DNA from: Coffea arabica
Taxonomy: Eukaryota > Streptophyta > Magnoliopsida > Gentianales > Rubiaceae
Direction: 5' to 3'
Length of the DNA: 64,000 nt
Assembly (NCBI RefSeq): GCF_036785885.1
Contig: NC_092323.1
Span: forward strand, 3,264,501 to 3,328,500
Below the pieces are notes generated by a model. That model was given only the letters and a program-made list of their open reading frames with translations. It was not told the origin of the DNA and ran no database searches. Numbering within the stretch: the first letter of the stretch is position 1; each line of letters starts with the position of its first letter. Shown piece after piece: positions 12,236 to 22,564 of the stretch. The position numbers were made by a program, and so were the translations under genes.

Positions 12236-12718
12236 ATGGAGCTTTTAGCAGGGGCGAAAATCATCCGTCTTCGAACGCACAAAGGGAAGTATCTAATAGC
12301 TGGCGACGATGAAGAATCCGTGCGCCAAGACCGCGACGGTTCGATGAAGCAGGCACGTTGGACGGTTGAGTTTGTTGATGGCAATGATGGTGTTCGCCTC
12401 AAAAGCTGCTACCGGAAATACCTGACTGCCACAAATGAGCCCATTGTTCCCAGGACGAAGGGGCACAAGGTTCTTCAGACTCTCCCGACGCGATTGACTT
12501 CCGCAATTGAATGGCAGGTCGAAAGACAGGGATCTGAGTTGAGATTCAAAACACATTATGGACAATTCTTGCGTCCCTATGGAGGTTTGCCGCCTTATAG
12601 AAACAGGGTTGGACATGACGTACCCTGTAGAACACATACGGAAGACAAAATTCTATGGGAATTGGACATTTTGGAGAGCGTAGACTCCGTCAAATCACAG
12701 GAGAATGCAATCCACTAG
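12236..12718 (+). CDS. DUF569 (fascin-like beta-trefoil) protein, unit 1
   Basis: A 160-residue frame made almost entirely of one DUF569 domain, a fascin/actin-crosslinking-like beta-trefoil found in plants; the biochemical role is unknown. The start MELLAGAKIIRLRTHKGKYL aligns with the start of units 2-4. Family landmarks are VRQDRDGSMKQARWTVEFV, RLKSCYRKYLTATNE, SAIEWQVERQGSELRFKTHY, GQFLRPYGGLPPYRNRVGHD and ILWELDILES. It is the most diverged of the four units (Arg-Thr-His in place of Arg-Ser-His, Pro-Tyr-Gly in place of Ala-Asn-Gly). It has its own stop at 12716-12718, so it may be a separate small gene. A GT right after the conserved ILES codons (12682) could also act as a phase-0 donor, as in the other units. 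Domain certain; gene boundary uncertain. Confidence 0.85.
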   Translation: MELLAGAKIIRLRTHKGKYLIAGDDEESVRQDRDGSMKQARWTVEFVDGNDGVRLKSCYRKYLTATNEPIVPRTKGHKVLQTLPTRLTSAIEWQVERQGSELRFKTHYGQFLRPYGGLPPYRNRVGHDVPCRTHTEDKILWELDILESVDSVKSQENAIH

Positions 12719-13622
12719 CACCATTTTATTTACCGATTCTGTGCGCCCCATGTCCCAAAATTCAAAATTGGCGATGCTTCACATCTTTGAACGACGTCTC
12801 TTTCATTGATCCAAGATTTTCTGCAACCTCAAAACGCCATGCAAATCCAACTGCAATTGAGGAGAGCTACGAAGTTGGGAATGGAGATCATTCTCACCGA
12901 CTCGGATCTTTTCTGTTCATTTTGTTGATGTAATAACCCAAAAAAATGCACTCCATCTCCACGTTACGAAACGATAACGATTACTATTCACTTCCATCAA
13001 GTCGATCTGGTCTTCCAGTACCATTCCCTCCGTCCCATATATTTAGTCATGCTCGGAAATATGTGATGTTTATACATAGTACATTCCACCAAAATTTTTT
13101 TTCCTTTATTTCACTTTTGCCCATAATCATGTACTGATCAAAGTAAGAATTAGAAACCAATTCCATCATATTTGTCTAATTGTTTTTATGCATCATTAAT
13201 GAAGGGCATAAGAAAAATTTTAGAGTATAAAATAGTTAGAAACATCACACATGATAAATATTTTGGAACAGCAAAAAAATGAAAGCATAAATACTTTCAA
13301 TCAGATTTCAATTCAATGACCAACCCTCGTCAACTCGCCAGCCTAGCCGTGCCACGGAAGTATATGGAAAGTGATGCCACCTAGAAATAATATGAATTGT
13401 TTGTGCCAACTTGCTAATTCAAAGTCAATAGTAATGGTCAACTTCAATATTTTGTAAGCAACTACTGATTGGCTTCACAGAAGCTTCTAAGTCAACCCCG
13501 TTCATGTGGTTGACTTGTTGCGCCAGCCCTTTTAAATTTAACAAGGCCAAATTGCCAAATTGAAAAAAAGAAAATCTAACGAGCAAGTTACAAACCTCAT
13601 TTTTCAGAATCTGACACCTATA
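12719..13622. other. interval between DUF569 units 1 and 2
   Basis: About 0.9 kb without a supported frame. The first few hundred bases may be the 3' untranslated region of unit 1. The end carries a pyrimidine-rich stretch and TTTTCAG (to 13607) 15 bases before the unit 2 ATG, a good acceptor site. Confidence 0.5.
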
Positions 13623-14279
13623 ATGGAGTTTTTCAACAAAGCCAAAGCTGTTAGACTTAAGAGTCACTTGGACAAGTACCTGTTGGCGGATGATGACGAA
13701 CAAACTGTCCGGCAGAGCCGCAATGGCTCCTCGAAAAAGGCTCGCTGGGCGGTCGAATTAGTGGAAGGAAATCCTCACCTCATTCGACTACAGAGCTGCT
13801 TTGGGGGATACCTGACAGCTTCTGACGAGCCTTTACTTCTTGGGGTGACAGGTAAAAAGGTGATACAAGGAATTCCGGAGTCGAAGAAAGATCCTTGTAT
13901 CGAGTGGGAGCCCATAAAAGAAGGGTATAAAGTAAAGCTAAGAACAAAATCAGGGAAGTTCTTGAGGGCAAATGGTGCAGCACCTCCTTTCAGGAACACC
14001 ATAACTCATGACATCCCCCATAGAACTGCAACACAAGACTGGGTTTTGTGGGAAGTGGATGTGGTGGACATCTCTATTGTGGAGTTTGAGCATTTACAGA
14101 GTTGCGAATTATCGCCTTTATCCAGTTTTGCTTGGTCACCGGATGAATTTTCCGATTCATTCACTCCTTCAGTGCCCTCCAGTGCTGCAGTCTCTCCAAA
14201 TTATCAAGCGGCAATCTCCTCCGACACCCATTGGCCATCAGTTGCATCAAATACTTCTGGATTCGCAAGCTGCAGACAG
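13623..14279 (+). CDS. DUF569 (fascin-like) unit 2, exon or gene
   Basis: Begins MEFFNKAKAVRLKSHLDKYL and holds a complete DUF569 domain of about 150 residues: TVRQSRNGSSKKARWAVELV, RLQSCFGGYLTASDEPLLLG, GKFLRANGAAPPFRNTITHD, IPHRTATQDWVLWEVDVVDI. A Ser/Pro-rich linker of about 65 residues follows and ends at CAG/GTACTC (14279/14280), a phase-0 donor; without splicing the frame stops at 14357. AG lies 15 bases upstream of the ATG. The layout matches Arabidopsis proteins such as At1g27100, in which DUF569 domains sit on separate exons, so this is probably the first or an early exon of a gene continuing with units 3 and 4. The alternative is a separate tandem gene. A transcript is needed to decide. 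Confidence 0.85.
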
Positions 14280-14674
14280 GTACTCCCACACTCCTTTCCA
14301 GTACGAAAACATTACCTTCCGTTTCAGGCGACTTTAAAAAAAATTAACTATAGTTAAAATTGATTGTACACTGAAGAATGCACCTTGTTAGTTGTTACAG
14401 TTTACATACTACGAGTTTGTGTATCTATTATCAGTAAATGAGTGTGCAGATCTGTATGTTGGATTGCGCTGTACATCAATTATGTTACTTAAGGGCCTTG
14501 TTCCCAATTAAACAAATAAATTCCATCTGGGCACTTTGAGATAGCAATTTTTAGCTGACAAAACATTGCCAAAATTCATTGGAATCTCTTCGCTCTCATT
14601 TTCGTGACTTCTAAATGCGAACTCAAACTGCTGCTGGCCGACTGTAAACCATACTTTTTGTGAAGTAGGGCGGA

Positions 14675-15301
14675 ATGGGGTTCTTTGACAAGGCTAAAGC
14701 GGTCAGACTTCAGAGCCATCTTGGAAAGTACTTGGTGGCGGATGATGATGAAGAAACAGTCAGGCAAAGCCGAAATGGCTCTTCAAGCAAGGCGCGTTGG
14801 ACGGTCGAATATGTGGAAGGAAAAAGCAATGTAATTCGGCTAAAGAGCTGCCACGGTCTGTACCTTACGGCCACAGAAGTGGCATTCCTCCTTGGTGCGA
14901 CTGGGAGAAAGGTACGTCAAACTCTTCCAGCTAAGAAAATGAACTCCTCTATCGAATGGGAGCCTATAAAGGAAGGATTATACGTGAAACTGAGAACTAG
15001 TGAAGGGAAATTCTTGAGGGGGAATGGAGGTCCCCCGCCCTGGAGAAACTCTGTTACTCACGACATTCCTCATAGAACAGCTACTCAAGATTGGGTTTTG
15101 TGGGGTGTGGATATTGTGGACATTATTTTGTCGGATACAGAGTCGCTCTCAAGTAGTTTATCAGCTTCATCAACCTTTTCTTCACTCCAAGATGGTTATT
15201 CGCCTTCGCCTGACAGGGATTCACCAATGGCCTACTTATCCAGGATGAATGGAAGCGCCTTCATCAAGCAAGCAGAGAATGGAAATGCGTCTGTAAAACC
15301 G
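14675..15301 (+). CDS. DUF569 (fascin-like) unit 3, exon or gene
   Basis: Begins MGFFDKAKAVRLQSHLGKYL and is the closest relative of unit 2. Landmarks: TVRQSRNGSSSKARWTVEYV, RLKSCHGLYLTATEVAFLLG, SSIEWEPIKEGLYVKLRTSE, GKFLRGNGGPPPWRNSVTHD, IPHRTATQDWVLWGVDIVDI. A Ser-rich linker follows. The ORF ends at CCG/GTATGC (15301/15302), a phase-0 donor; read through it would stop at 15370. An acceptor AG at 14667-14668 opens a phase-0 exon GGC-GGA-ATG, and an in-frame TAG overlaps that acceptor, so unit 3 is either entered by splicing from unit 2 (intron 14280-14668) or starts at its own ATG. Role of the domain is unknown. Confidence 0.87.
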
Positions 15302-15893
15302 GTATGCTCTCCTCATTTGCTTTCATTTCCTTATCAATTCAACAGTCCCAGGCATTTTTGTTTCCTTTAGTTAGTTGATCCTTTAAGCCATTGTTTGACG
15401 TACCAATCTGATCCTTTAAGCCATTGTTGCTAGCAATGACTAAGATTGAGCAGATTCAGCCTGAAAGGTGCTGAATTGAGTCAATTGGCATATTTGTATA
15501 CTGTTAAGTTTTAATTTTTATCTTAAGAGCCGGATGAGCAGATTTACATATTTGAAGAGTTTAGTAACCCTCCGCAAGCCCAAAACCATTAATTTTGAGT
15601 ACTTTGCTCCCTTCTGTTTGACAAAATTTATATTCGACCGTTACAAATTACTAACTTTTCAAAATTGCCCCCACTTCTACTAGTTATAGCCTTTATACAA
15701 AATTACTCTAGTCCTAATAATTCCCTTCTTCTTATGAATAAAGACCTTACTTTGTCTTCTTTAAAGAAAATACCGCACTCCTATGTGTAGGTTGCTATGT
15801 CATAATTCTTTTTTGTTTTTTGACAAATTAGTGGCTAAATACTACAAAAAAGTCCCAAATTTAGATAAACTACCGGATTCACAAGATAAGCAT

Positions 15894-16369
15894 GAGACTT
15901 TTGAGAGCAGATCCTCTGTCCAATATTTTGTGTCCAATTTCCTGTCCAATGTGAAACTACGTAGTTTCACTTATTATATCTACTGATGTGGCAACTAAAA
16001 ATAGATGGTTGTTTGGCTGCCTTATACTTCTTTTTATTTTTTCTTTTTTGGATTTCCTTTGTTTACACAACTTTGTTACAATTCCCATCTTTTTTAAATA
16101 TTCTTTTGTATTTGAAATCCTTAATACTTTGTTTTAAAAAAGATGAGAATTATAACAAAGTTGTGTAAACAAAGGAAACCCAAAAAAGAAGAAAGAAAAA
16201 AAAGTATAAGGCAGCCAAATAGCCACCTATTTTTAGTTGTCACATCAACAGATATAATAAGTGAAACTACGTAGTTTCACATTGGACAGGAAATTGTGCT
16301 ACGTAGTTTCACATTGGACAGGAAATTGGACACAAAATATTGGACAGAGGATCTGCTCTCGAGACTTTT
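15894..16369. mobile_element. MULE-type MITE / foldback element with 9-bp target duplication
   Basis: The element proper is 15903-16360 (458 bp). It is flanked on both sides by GAGACTTTT (15894-15902 and 16361-16369), a 9-bp target-site duplication typical of Mutator-like elements. The arms start GAGAGCAGATCCTCTGTCC and run inward for more than 200 bases with few mismatches, leaving almost no internal sequence, so it is non-autonomous. The right arm carries an extra tandem copy of about 30 bases (near 16263-16322) around CTACGTAGTTTCACATTGG. The near-perfect arms suggest a fairly recent insertion. Confidence 0.88.
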
Positions 16370-17126
16370 ACCTACCATGGAGAACCGACTGTCCATTGTT
16401 TTATAAATGAAACATGGTCAAATTTAGATGAAATACCAAAAATGAAGTTCAAATTTGGTGACTCAAATAATTGGCGTCACAGCACAAAATTGCTTCAGTG
16501 ATGCTTTTGTTTTTCCCCCGTACTAAACAGTAAGCAAGTTGCTAATGGGGGAAAAGATGAGTTGGATGGCACAGAAAGAAATTAGTGTAATTGAGAGGTC
16601 TGAAATTCTAAATCTTTCACTCATACTTAAAAAAAAAAAAAAAAAAAATTTGCTCATGAAAAAAATGGGGAATAATTTGCTAAAAAACAGGGGGGAAAAA
16701 TTTATTTAAAGAACCACACATCTATTTTGATGAACCATGCATGCTCTTTTGGGTTGGGTCGTGGGTTTAGTTTATATCCGGTGTGTGTGTGTTTCTTAAC
16801 TAAGGTAAGGGGGGGATGCATGCTCTCTCAACTTTCGACCCATTTTGATTTGGGCTTATTTGGGCAATTAATAGGAACATCAATGGGCTTCACTCTATTT
16901 AGAAACAAATTTGGACTGTTTTCTTTCGACTTTAAAATTCAACAAACTGTATATTCTGTGTAATAGAATCACCCATTTAAGAGAAAGATGCCATCGGTGA
17001 GGGCCGTGAGGCCCGTGACTAGATACAGAAAAGGCCCTCAGCAAGGCGCAAGTTTACAGTTGTCCTCGCGAAATGTGTTTCATAATCCATGTGAACCAAA
17101 TTCTGCGTGATGACTGATATTAGGTG

Positions 17127-17546
17127 TAAGGGAAAATTCTTCAAATGTCCTTTATTTTTTAAATATTAATTTTATGTCTCTTATAAATTTAAATTAATAA
17201 AATTTTGCCCCAAACTAGGCTTCTGACTAATTTATACTCTAAACTCATCACTTGACTCGCACGTGATTATTTTTTAGAGGCAAAAAGATTAAATATTATT
17301 TGTAATTAAATAAATAACTCGATTCATACTTATTTTTTGCCTCTAAAAAGTGAAATCCTACCCCCAAAACAAATTAGACCCACATTTACTCTAAATTCTT
17401 TTTCCTAAAAAATAAAATCTGATCCAATTTTTTTGGCCTCTAAACAAATAAGATATGACCTTTTTATACCTAAAAAATGATCAAAAGTAAAAGGCGAAAT
17501 AATTTATTTAGCAAAATTTGAGGAATGTTTTAAAAGATTTTTCTTA
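17127..17546. mobile_element. AT-rich foldback element (MITE-like)
   Basis: The outer ends pair imperfectly: TAAGGGAAAATTCTTCAAAT at the left against the complement of the right end, TAAGAAAAATCTTTTAAAAC. Inside is a perfect 16-base inverted repeat, TTTTTAGAGGCAAAAA (17271-17286) and its complement (17334-17349). No clear target duplication. It is older and more decayed than the element at 15903. Confidence 0.5.
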
Positions 17547-17865
17547 AATGTAAAATAAGCCAAATTTTTTCTTAGAATAACTGCAACTCATAATGAAACA
17601 ATTATGAATATATTGAAATATTGATCCATATGAGGTTGGTGTAATGATCAATCTAGAGACAACAAAAATTGTAGGACTTGATTTTAAATCTTTTTATAGG
17701 TGATTACTTTTAAATGTTTATATTCGTGTTGGCCTTGTTGGCTAAGTGAATTTTTTGTATATTTATCTAAAATTTCACTTGGCAAAAAATTTGTTTGTCA
17801 AATAGGCCAATATTTATTCCAACTTCGATTTCTTCGACCATTCAAAGATTTATTTTGTAACCAAA

Positions 17866-18086
17866 GGGCCTGTTTGGCAAGCAAGTTTTTTGCTAAATTT
17901 ATCTGCTATAAGTTTTTTAATAACTTTAACTATATTAACCTTTAAAAACTTTTCAAAATTTTTAAACTATACACTTTAAAATATCCAAAAATTTACACAA
18001 TTCAAAAATTTTTTCTATAACTTATACAGTAAATTACAATAAAATTTTAAATAAACACCCAAAAAAAACTTATTGGCCAAACAAAG
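17866..18086. mobile_element. GGGCCTGTTTGG-type MITE
   Basis: Left end GGGCCTGTTTGGCAAGCAAG and the complement of the right end (CTTTGTTTGGCCAATAAG) form terminal inverted repeats, flanked by ACCAAA at 17860-17865 and 18087-18092. Ends of this kind mark common plant hAT-related MITEs, whose duplication is usually 8 bp, so the 6 matching bases are only partial support. A second, similar left end occurs upstream near 17728-17790, suggesting a partial or nested copy. Confidence 0.5.
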
Positions 18087-18681
18087 ACCAAATATAGTCA
18101 ATCTGCATCTAGTTATACGGGTAAATGATGGTAGTCACTTGGGTCACGATTTTTTGGGAAGGGAGAGGGGTATGGTGTTTTGGTTTCTTGCGGGGGTGGT
18201 TTTTACGGGAACGCTAAGCAATGTTGGAAAAGACTAAAAAGAAGAAATGCTCGGTTGGTTTGCCTAAATACGCAACCGGATGTATATAGTAATATTTTGG
18301 TCAAATACACGACTAGCATTCCTTTTTGTATGGCCACTCAAGTGGGAGTCTTGGGCCATCCCTGCCACCGACTGAGTCTGAAACTCAGTTCTGGAAAAAG
18401 TATCAAGCCAACTGATAACGACCTCCGACAATATAATCTTAACCATTGATCCACATTTCAAGCCCGAAAAGGTGATCAACGCCAAATCCATATGCTGATT
18501 TGTCTATTTGGAATAGTTAAACAGATCCTACGTACAGATCTCTGCCAGACTCTGGATCACGACAATCTATAGTTTCCTTGGTCCAGGTGCCGCTCCAGAT
18601 CAGGAGATCATCTCGTAGTTTGTTTCTGTAACGCTAATTGTAGTCATATCCTTTCATTTTTATTGATTGCAGAGTCCCGGA

Positions 18682-19652
18682 ATGGAATTCTTCAGGAAAG
18701 CTAAATCTGTTAGGCTGAGGAGCCATCACCAGAAGTATTTGTTAGCGGAACGCGATGAGGAAACTGTGATCCAAGATCGTTCTGGCACATCCAAGCACGC
18801 AAAATGGACAGTCGAGCTTGTTGAGGGAGTTGACAATGTCGTACGTTTGAAAAGTTGTTATGGCAAGTACCTAACAGCAATAGATGATCAATTCCTTCTT
18901 GGCATGACGGGCCAAAAAGTTATTCAAAGTTTGCCCAGAAAATTGGACTCGAAGGTTGAATGGGAGCCTATTAGGGAAGGATTTCAAGTAAGGCTCAAAA
19001 CAAGATATGGGAATTATTTACGTGCGAATGGGGGATTACCACCCTGGCGAAATTCAGTCACTCATGACATCCCACATATACATCAAGATTGGATTTTGTG
19101 GGAAGTTGATACTATTGAGATACGGCCTCCGTCACCCAAGAAAGTCGAACGATCTGAATCATTGGACGAAGACTTGAGCTCTTCTTCCTTTCAGCTTAGA
19201 ACCCCATCTCAACATGAGGTTCGATCGTTTACCTCTCCTTGTTTACTTCTGATCTCTTTATTACATGTCATGTGATTAGTAAATCGTAACGGAGGATTCT
19301 TTGTACACATGCGCAGTCATGCGATTCGTTTGGTGGTTCACCAGTGAAGTATGAAGGCCGAGTAATACATTATCGTGTGGCTGATGATGATGGGAATGTC
19401 GATGATGGGATAGAAGGCCATTCCTTCAATTTTAAAGGGCAAAACGTGGAGGAATTGACTCAGAAGTTGGAGGAAGAAACAGAGCTTACAAACATTACAG
19501 TGTGCTCAAAAAACAAAATAAACGGGAAACTTTATCCTCTCCGGCTGGGTCTTCCTCCCAACAATGCAACTATGCACGTTGTTGTAGTTCCTTCGACCTC
19601 CAGAGGTTTGCCTCTACTTCACTCCCTCTTGCTGGTTTGGGTTAATGTTTAA
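18682..19652 (+). CDS. DUF569 (fascin-like) unit 4 plus conserved C-terminal exon
   Basis: Exon A (18673 or ATG 18682 to 19218) starts MEFFRKAKSVRLRSHHQKYL and contains a full DUF569 domain: VIQDRSGTSKHAKWTVELVE, RLKSCYGKYLTAIDDQFLLG, VEWEPIREGFQVRLKTRYGN, YLRANGGLPPWRNSVTHDIP, DWILWEVDTIEI. It ends at GAG/GTTCGA in phase 0. Exon B (19317-19652) begins SCDSFGGSPVKYEGRVIHYR and carries the second conserved region of the family (ADDDGN, FNFKGQNVEELTQKLEEETE, NGKLYPLRLGLPPNNATMHV, VVVPSTSR). The last codons after STSR may belong to a further splice (AGAG/GTTTGC), so the exact C-terminus is uncertain. Only this unit has the C-terminal region, as expected for the last exon pair of an At1g27100/At3g28630-like gene. 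Molecular function is unknown. Confidence 0.87.
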
Positions 19653-20986
19653 CCTTCTGTGCCAGATTCATTGCAAATTCTGCAGAGTTATCAAACTTGA
19701 ATAGTTAAATTGGTGGTTTAGAAAGTTGAATACTCATAACAAAGTCATCAAACTGAGCATTTAGAGAGAGAGAGAGAGATGCCTTGTTTCATTGGAGAAA
19801 TGTTATTCCTGCAGTTGCAGCATACAGCTGGAAGATGTATCTCATCCCCAGAAAATTTTACCAACTCCTAATGTACTCCTAAGCAGATAGCAACTCGTGG
19901 GAGGTTTTATCTCTGTCGGCTTCTGCCTCTAGCTGGTCGTAGCATCATCTAGTTAAAAGGATGTAGTTTCCTGTGGAAAAGATTAAACCTTTAAGCTTAG
20001 GAAGATGTCAGGAAAATTTTGGCTCTTTTGTCCTTCAATTTCCTTGGATAAGACAAGAATTGAAAAAAAAAAAAAAAAAAGAGCCAGGAAAAAGATGGCA
20101 TATGAGTAGACTGGAGCTGAAGATAAAATCTGGTCATCATCTTTGAGAATTGAGAATTTGTTGTTAGTATCATTCTGCAAGATCACCAGTATATGTGCTG
20201 TATGCTTTTGTACTTACAGGTGGTTTTTTTTTTTTGGCTTGTTTCTGTTTCGCATGTTAGTTGAGCTCTCTTGACTGTGGCAAAGACATTTTCTAGCGAT
20301 TCCTACCTCGATTTAAGGACGGTGATGGGAAGCATCTTGAAGCATGATCTCAGAGAAAGACGGAGGAATATTCATTTAAAGCTGAAGTTGTAGCAGGAGC
20401 CCGGTGACACCTTATCTTTGGGACTGCTAGCTGGAGTTTTCAGGAACTAAGATTTTTTGAACACCAAGATTTGCTTTTGATGGTTAACGATTTTAACTAC
20501 TAGCTTCTGGTTGGAAGGACATGTTTAAGCATCTCGTAGGAGGAATGAGAGTTGATTTATGTAAATTATGAACTAGCAGCACGCACTTATTCTCCATCAA
20601 ATTGGTTGAGAAAGAAAAAAGAATGCAAAAACATCCCAATTTCTGGACCACAACCGCAGTTTGATTGATGTTCTAAACCGTGTGGAATGCTACTTTTCAA
20701 TCCAGTGGAAAATTTTCCATCTTTTTTTCCTGGTTTTTGTTCTTCCTTCCCTCTTTGAGGAAGGAATCTAAATTGTCTTAATATGGAACCAGCCATTTAA
20801 TTACTAATAATTGGCTGGGAGTCGAGCATGAACGACGCTTCGAAACAAGATGACGGTTTTGGCCACCTAAGAAACCCAACTCATCCCAGCTCATCAGAGA
20901 TTTCTGAAAAAAGAGAAAAAAGAAGAATCAGCCTTCCAATCCGGCCTTGTTAATGATACTCCACAACTTTCTGTATTCGAAATCGG
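19653..20986. other. DUF569 3' flank and PPR promoter region
   Basis: 1.3 kb without a supported frame. The first part is probably 3' untranslated sequence of the DUF569 gene. It contains a short GA microsatellite near 19763-19778 and poly-A/T runs near 20068 and 20226. Confidence 0.5.
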
Positions 20987-22564
20987 ATGAACCATCTGAT
21001 AAACGCACATCGCCACTGCAGAACAATTTATACCACCAGTACCCAGCGCAGCATTCGAGCCTGGAAATGGTGCATGTCCATCATTCGACGATGTGCCAGC
21101 ATGCAGGAACTCAAAGCCATTCACAGCATCTTCATCACCCACGGCCTCCACCGCAACAATTATGCCGTCAGCAAGCTCCTCGACTTTTGTGCGCTCTCCG
21201 ACTGCGGTGACCTCTCCTACGCCTCCCTCCTCTTCACCCAATTCCCTAGCCCCAGCTGCTATCTTTACAACACTCTAATTAAGGCCTATTCTACTTCTCC
21301 TCAACCCCACTTGGCCCTTCAGTACTTCAATCTCATGTCACGCAGTCTTCTACCTCCCGATGGCTACACGTTCCCCTTCGTTCTAATCGCTTGTTCTAAC
21401 GGTTTTTTCACTTCCGAGGGAAAGCAATTGCACTGTTGGGTAATGAAAAATGGCCTGGCATCCGCAAATCCGCATGTGCAGACGGCGTTGATCCGCTTTT
21501 ATGTGGAGTCTCAATCGTTGGTTGATGCTCGCCAGCTGTTTGGTGAAATTACTGACTCAGATGTTGTTCAGTGTAACGTGCTCATTAGTGGTTATGTTAA
21601 ATGTGGAATGGCTTCGGAGGCCTTGGATGTATTTCGCGGAATGCTGTTGCGCGGAGTCGAGCCTGATGAGTTTTGTCTGACCACTGGGCTCACTGCTTGT
21701 GCAAAATTAGGGGCTTTAGAACAGGGCAAATGGATTCATGAGTATATTAGGAGGAGGAATTTGATGGGATCTGATACTTTCATTGGAACTCAACTCGTTG
21801 ACATGTACGCCAAGTGTGGGTGCATTGACATGGCTGTGGAAGTTTTCGAGAGCATCCCTAAAAGAAATAAGTTTTCCTGGGCATCAATGATTGGAGGATT
21901 TGCGGCACATGGATATGCTAGGAAAGCAATTGATTGTTTGGAGAGGATGCAGGCGGAAGATGGGATTAAGCCTGACGGGATCGTCATTCTTGGGGTTTTA
22001 GCTGCTTGTACACATGCAGGGCTTCCTAGGGAAGGTCAATTTTTGCTGAATAACATGGAAACTCTATTTGGCGTTCCACCTGAGCATGAACATTATAGTT
22101 GCATCGTAGACTTGTTATGCAGGGCAGGTCAGTTATGCGAGGCCCTTGAGCTTATCAGAAGCATGCCCATGAAAGCACTGGCTTCTGTATGGGGTGCCTT
22201 TCTAAGTGGCTGTCGGATGAACAACAATGTCATTCTTGCAGAGCTTGCTGTTGAGGAGCTATTACAGTTGGAAGGTGGAAATGAAGCAGAAGAAAGTAGT
22301 GCTTATGTTCAGTTATCAAATATATATTTGGCTGCACAGAAATGTGAGGATGCACGAAGGTTCAGGAGGATGATTGGTGACCGTGGGCTGAAGAAAGCGC
22401 CAGGATGCAGTGCAATAGAGATTGATGGAGAAGTTAATGAATTTGTTTCTGGAGATGTTTCACATCACTGTCTGGCTAACATATGTGCGATACTAGATTT
22501 AGTATCTACTGATTTATCGATTGGTCGGTCGTGGCAAATGGAAGATCTAGCTTATATGCAATGA
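20987..22564 (+). CDS. PLS/E-class pentatricopeptide repeat protein, At3g28640-like
   Basis: Intronless, 525 residues. PLS-class PPR proteins bind organelle transcripts, mostly in C-to-U editing, often with a separate DYW deaminase. The N-terminus (MNHLINAHRHCRTIYTTSTQ) is rich in Arg, His, Thr and Ser, consistent with mitochondrial or plastid import. Repeats alternate in length from about residue 55, for example CYLYNTLIKAYSTSPQPHLA, VVQCNVLISGYVKCGMASEA, GTQLVDMYAKCGCIDMAVEV and FSWASMIGGFAAHGYARKAI. The C-terminal part (ASVWGAFLSGCRMNNNVILA, SAYVQLSNIYLAAQKCEDAR, KAPGCSAIEIDGEVNEFVSG) is the E/E+ domain; no DYW domain follows, so it is unlikely to deaminate by itself. The upstream methionine is taken as the start because it gives a presequence; a later start near MSIIRRCASMQELKAIHSIF is possible. 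It directly follows the DUF569 gene on the same strand. Confidence 0.92.
   Translation: MNHLINAHRHCRTIYTTSTQRSIRAWKWCMSIIRRCASMQELKAIHSIFITHGLHRNNYAVSKLLDFCALSDCGDLSYASLLFTQFPSPSCYLYNTLIKAYSTSPQPHLALQYFNLMSRSLLPPDGYTFPFVLIACSNGFFTSEGKQLHCWVMKNGLASANPHVQTALIRFYVESQSLVDARQLFGEITDSDVVQCNVLISGYVKCGMASEALDVFRGMLLRGVEPDEFCLTTGLTACAKLGALEQGKWIHEYIRRRNLMGSDTFIGTQLVDMYAKCGCIDMAVEVFESIPKRNKFSWASMIGGFAAHGYARKAIDCLERMQAEDGIKPDGIVILGVLAACTHAGLPREGQFLLNNMETLFGVPPEHEHYSCIVDLLCRAGQLCEALELIRSMPMKALASVWGAFLSGCRMNNNVILAELAVEELLQLEGGNEAEESSAYVQLSNIYLAAQKCEDARRFRRMIGDRGLKKAPGCSAIEIDGEVNEFVSGDVSHHCLANICAILDLVSTDLSIGRSWQMEDLAYMQ

Larger units (their letters stand above)
15302..18672. other. 3.4 kb interval (possible intron) between DUF569 units 3 and 4, filled with small transposons
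   Basis: GT at 15302 and TTGATTGCAG at 18663-18672 would make this one phase-0 intron. It contains three inverted-repeat elements (15903-16360, 17127-17546, 17866-18086), a 33-base direct repeat near 15377 and 15410, and AT-rich DNA. No coding frame is supported. If units 3 and 4 are separate genes, this is instead intergenic. Confidence 0.6.
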
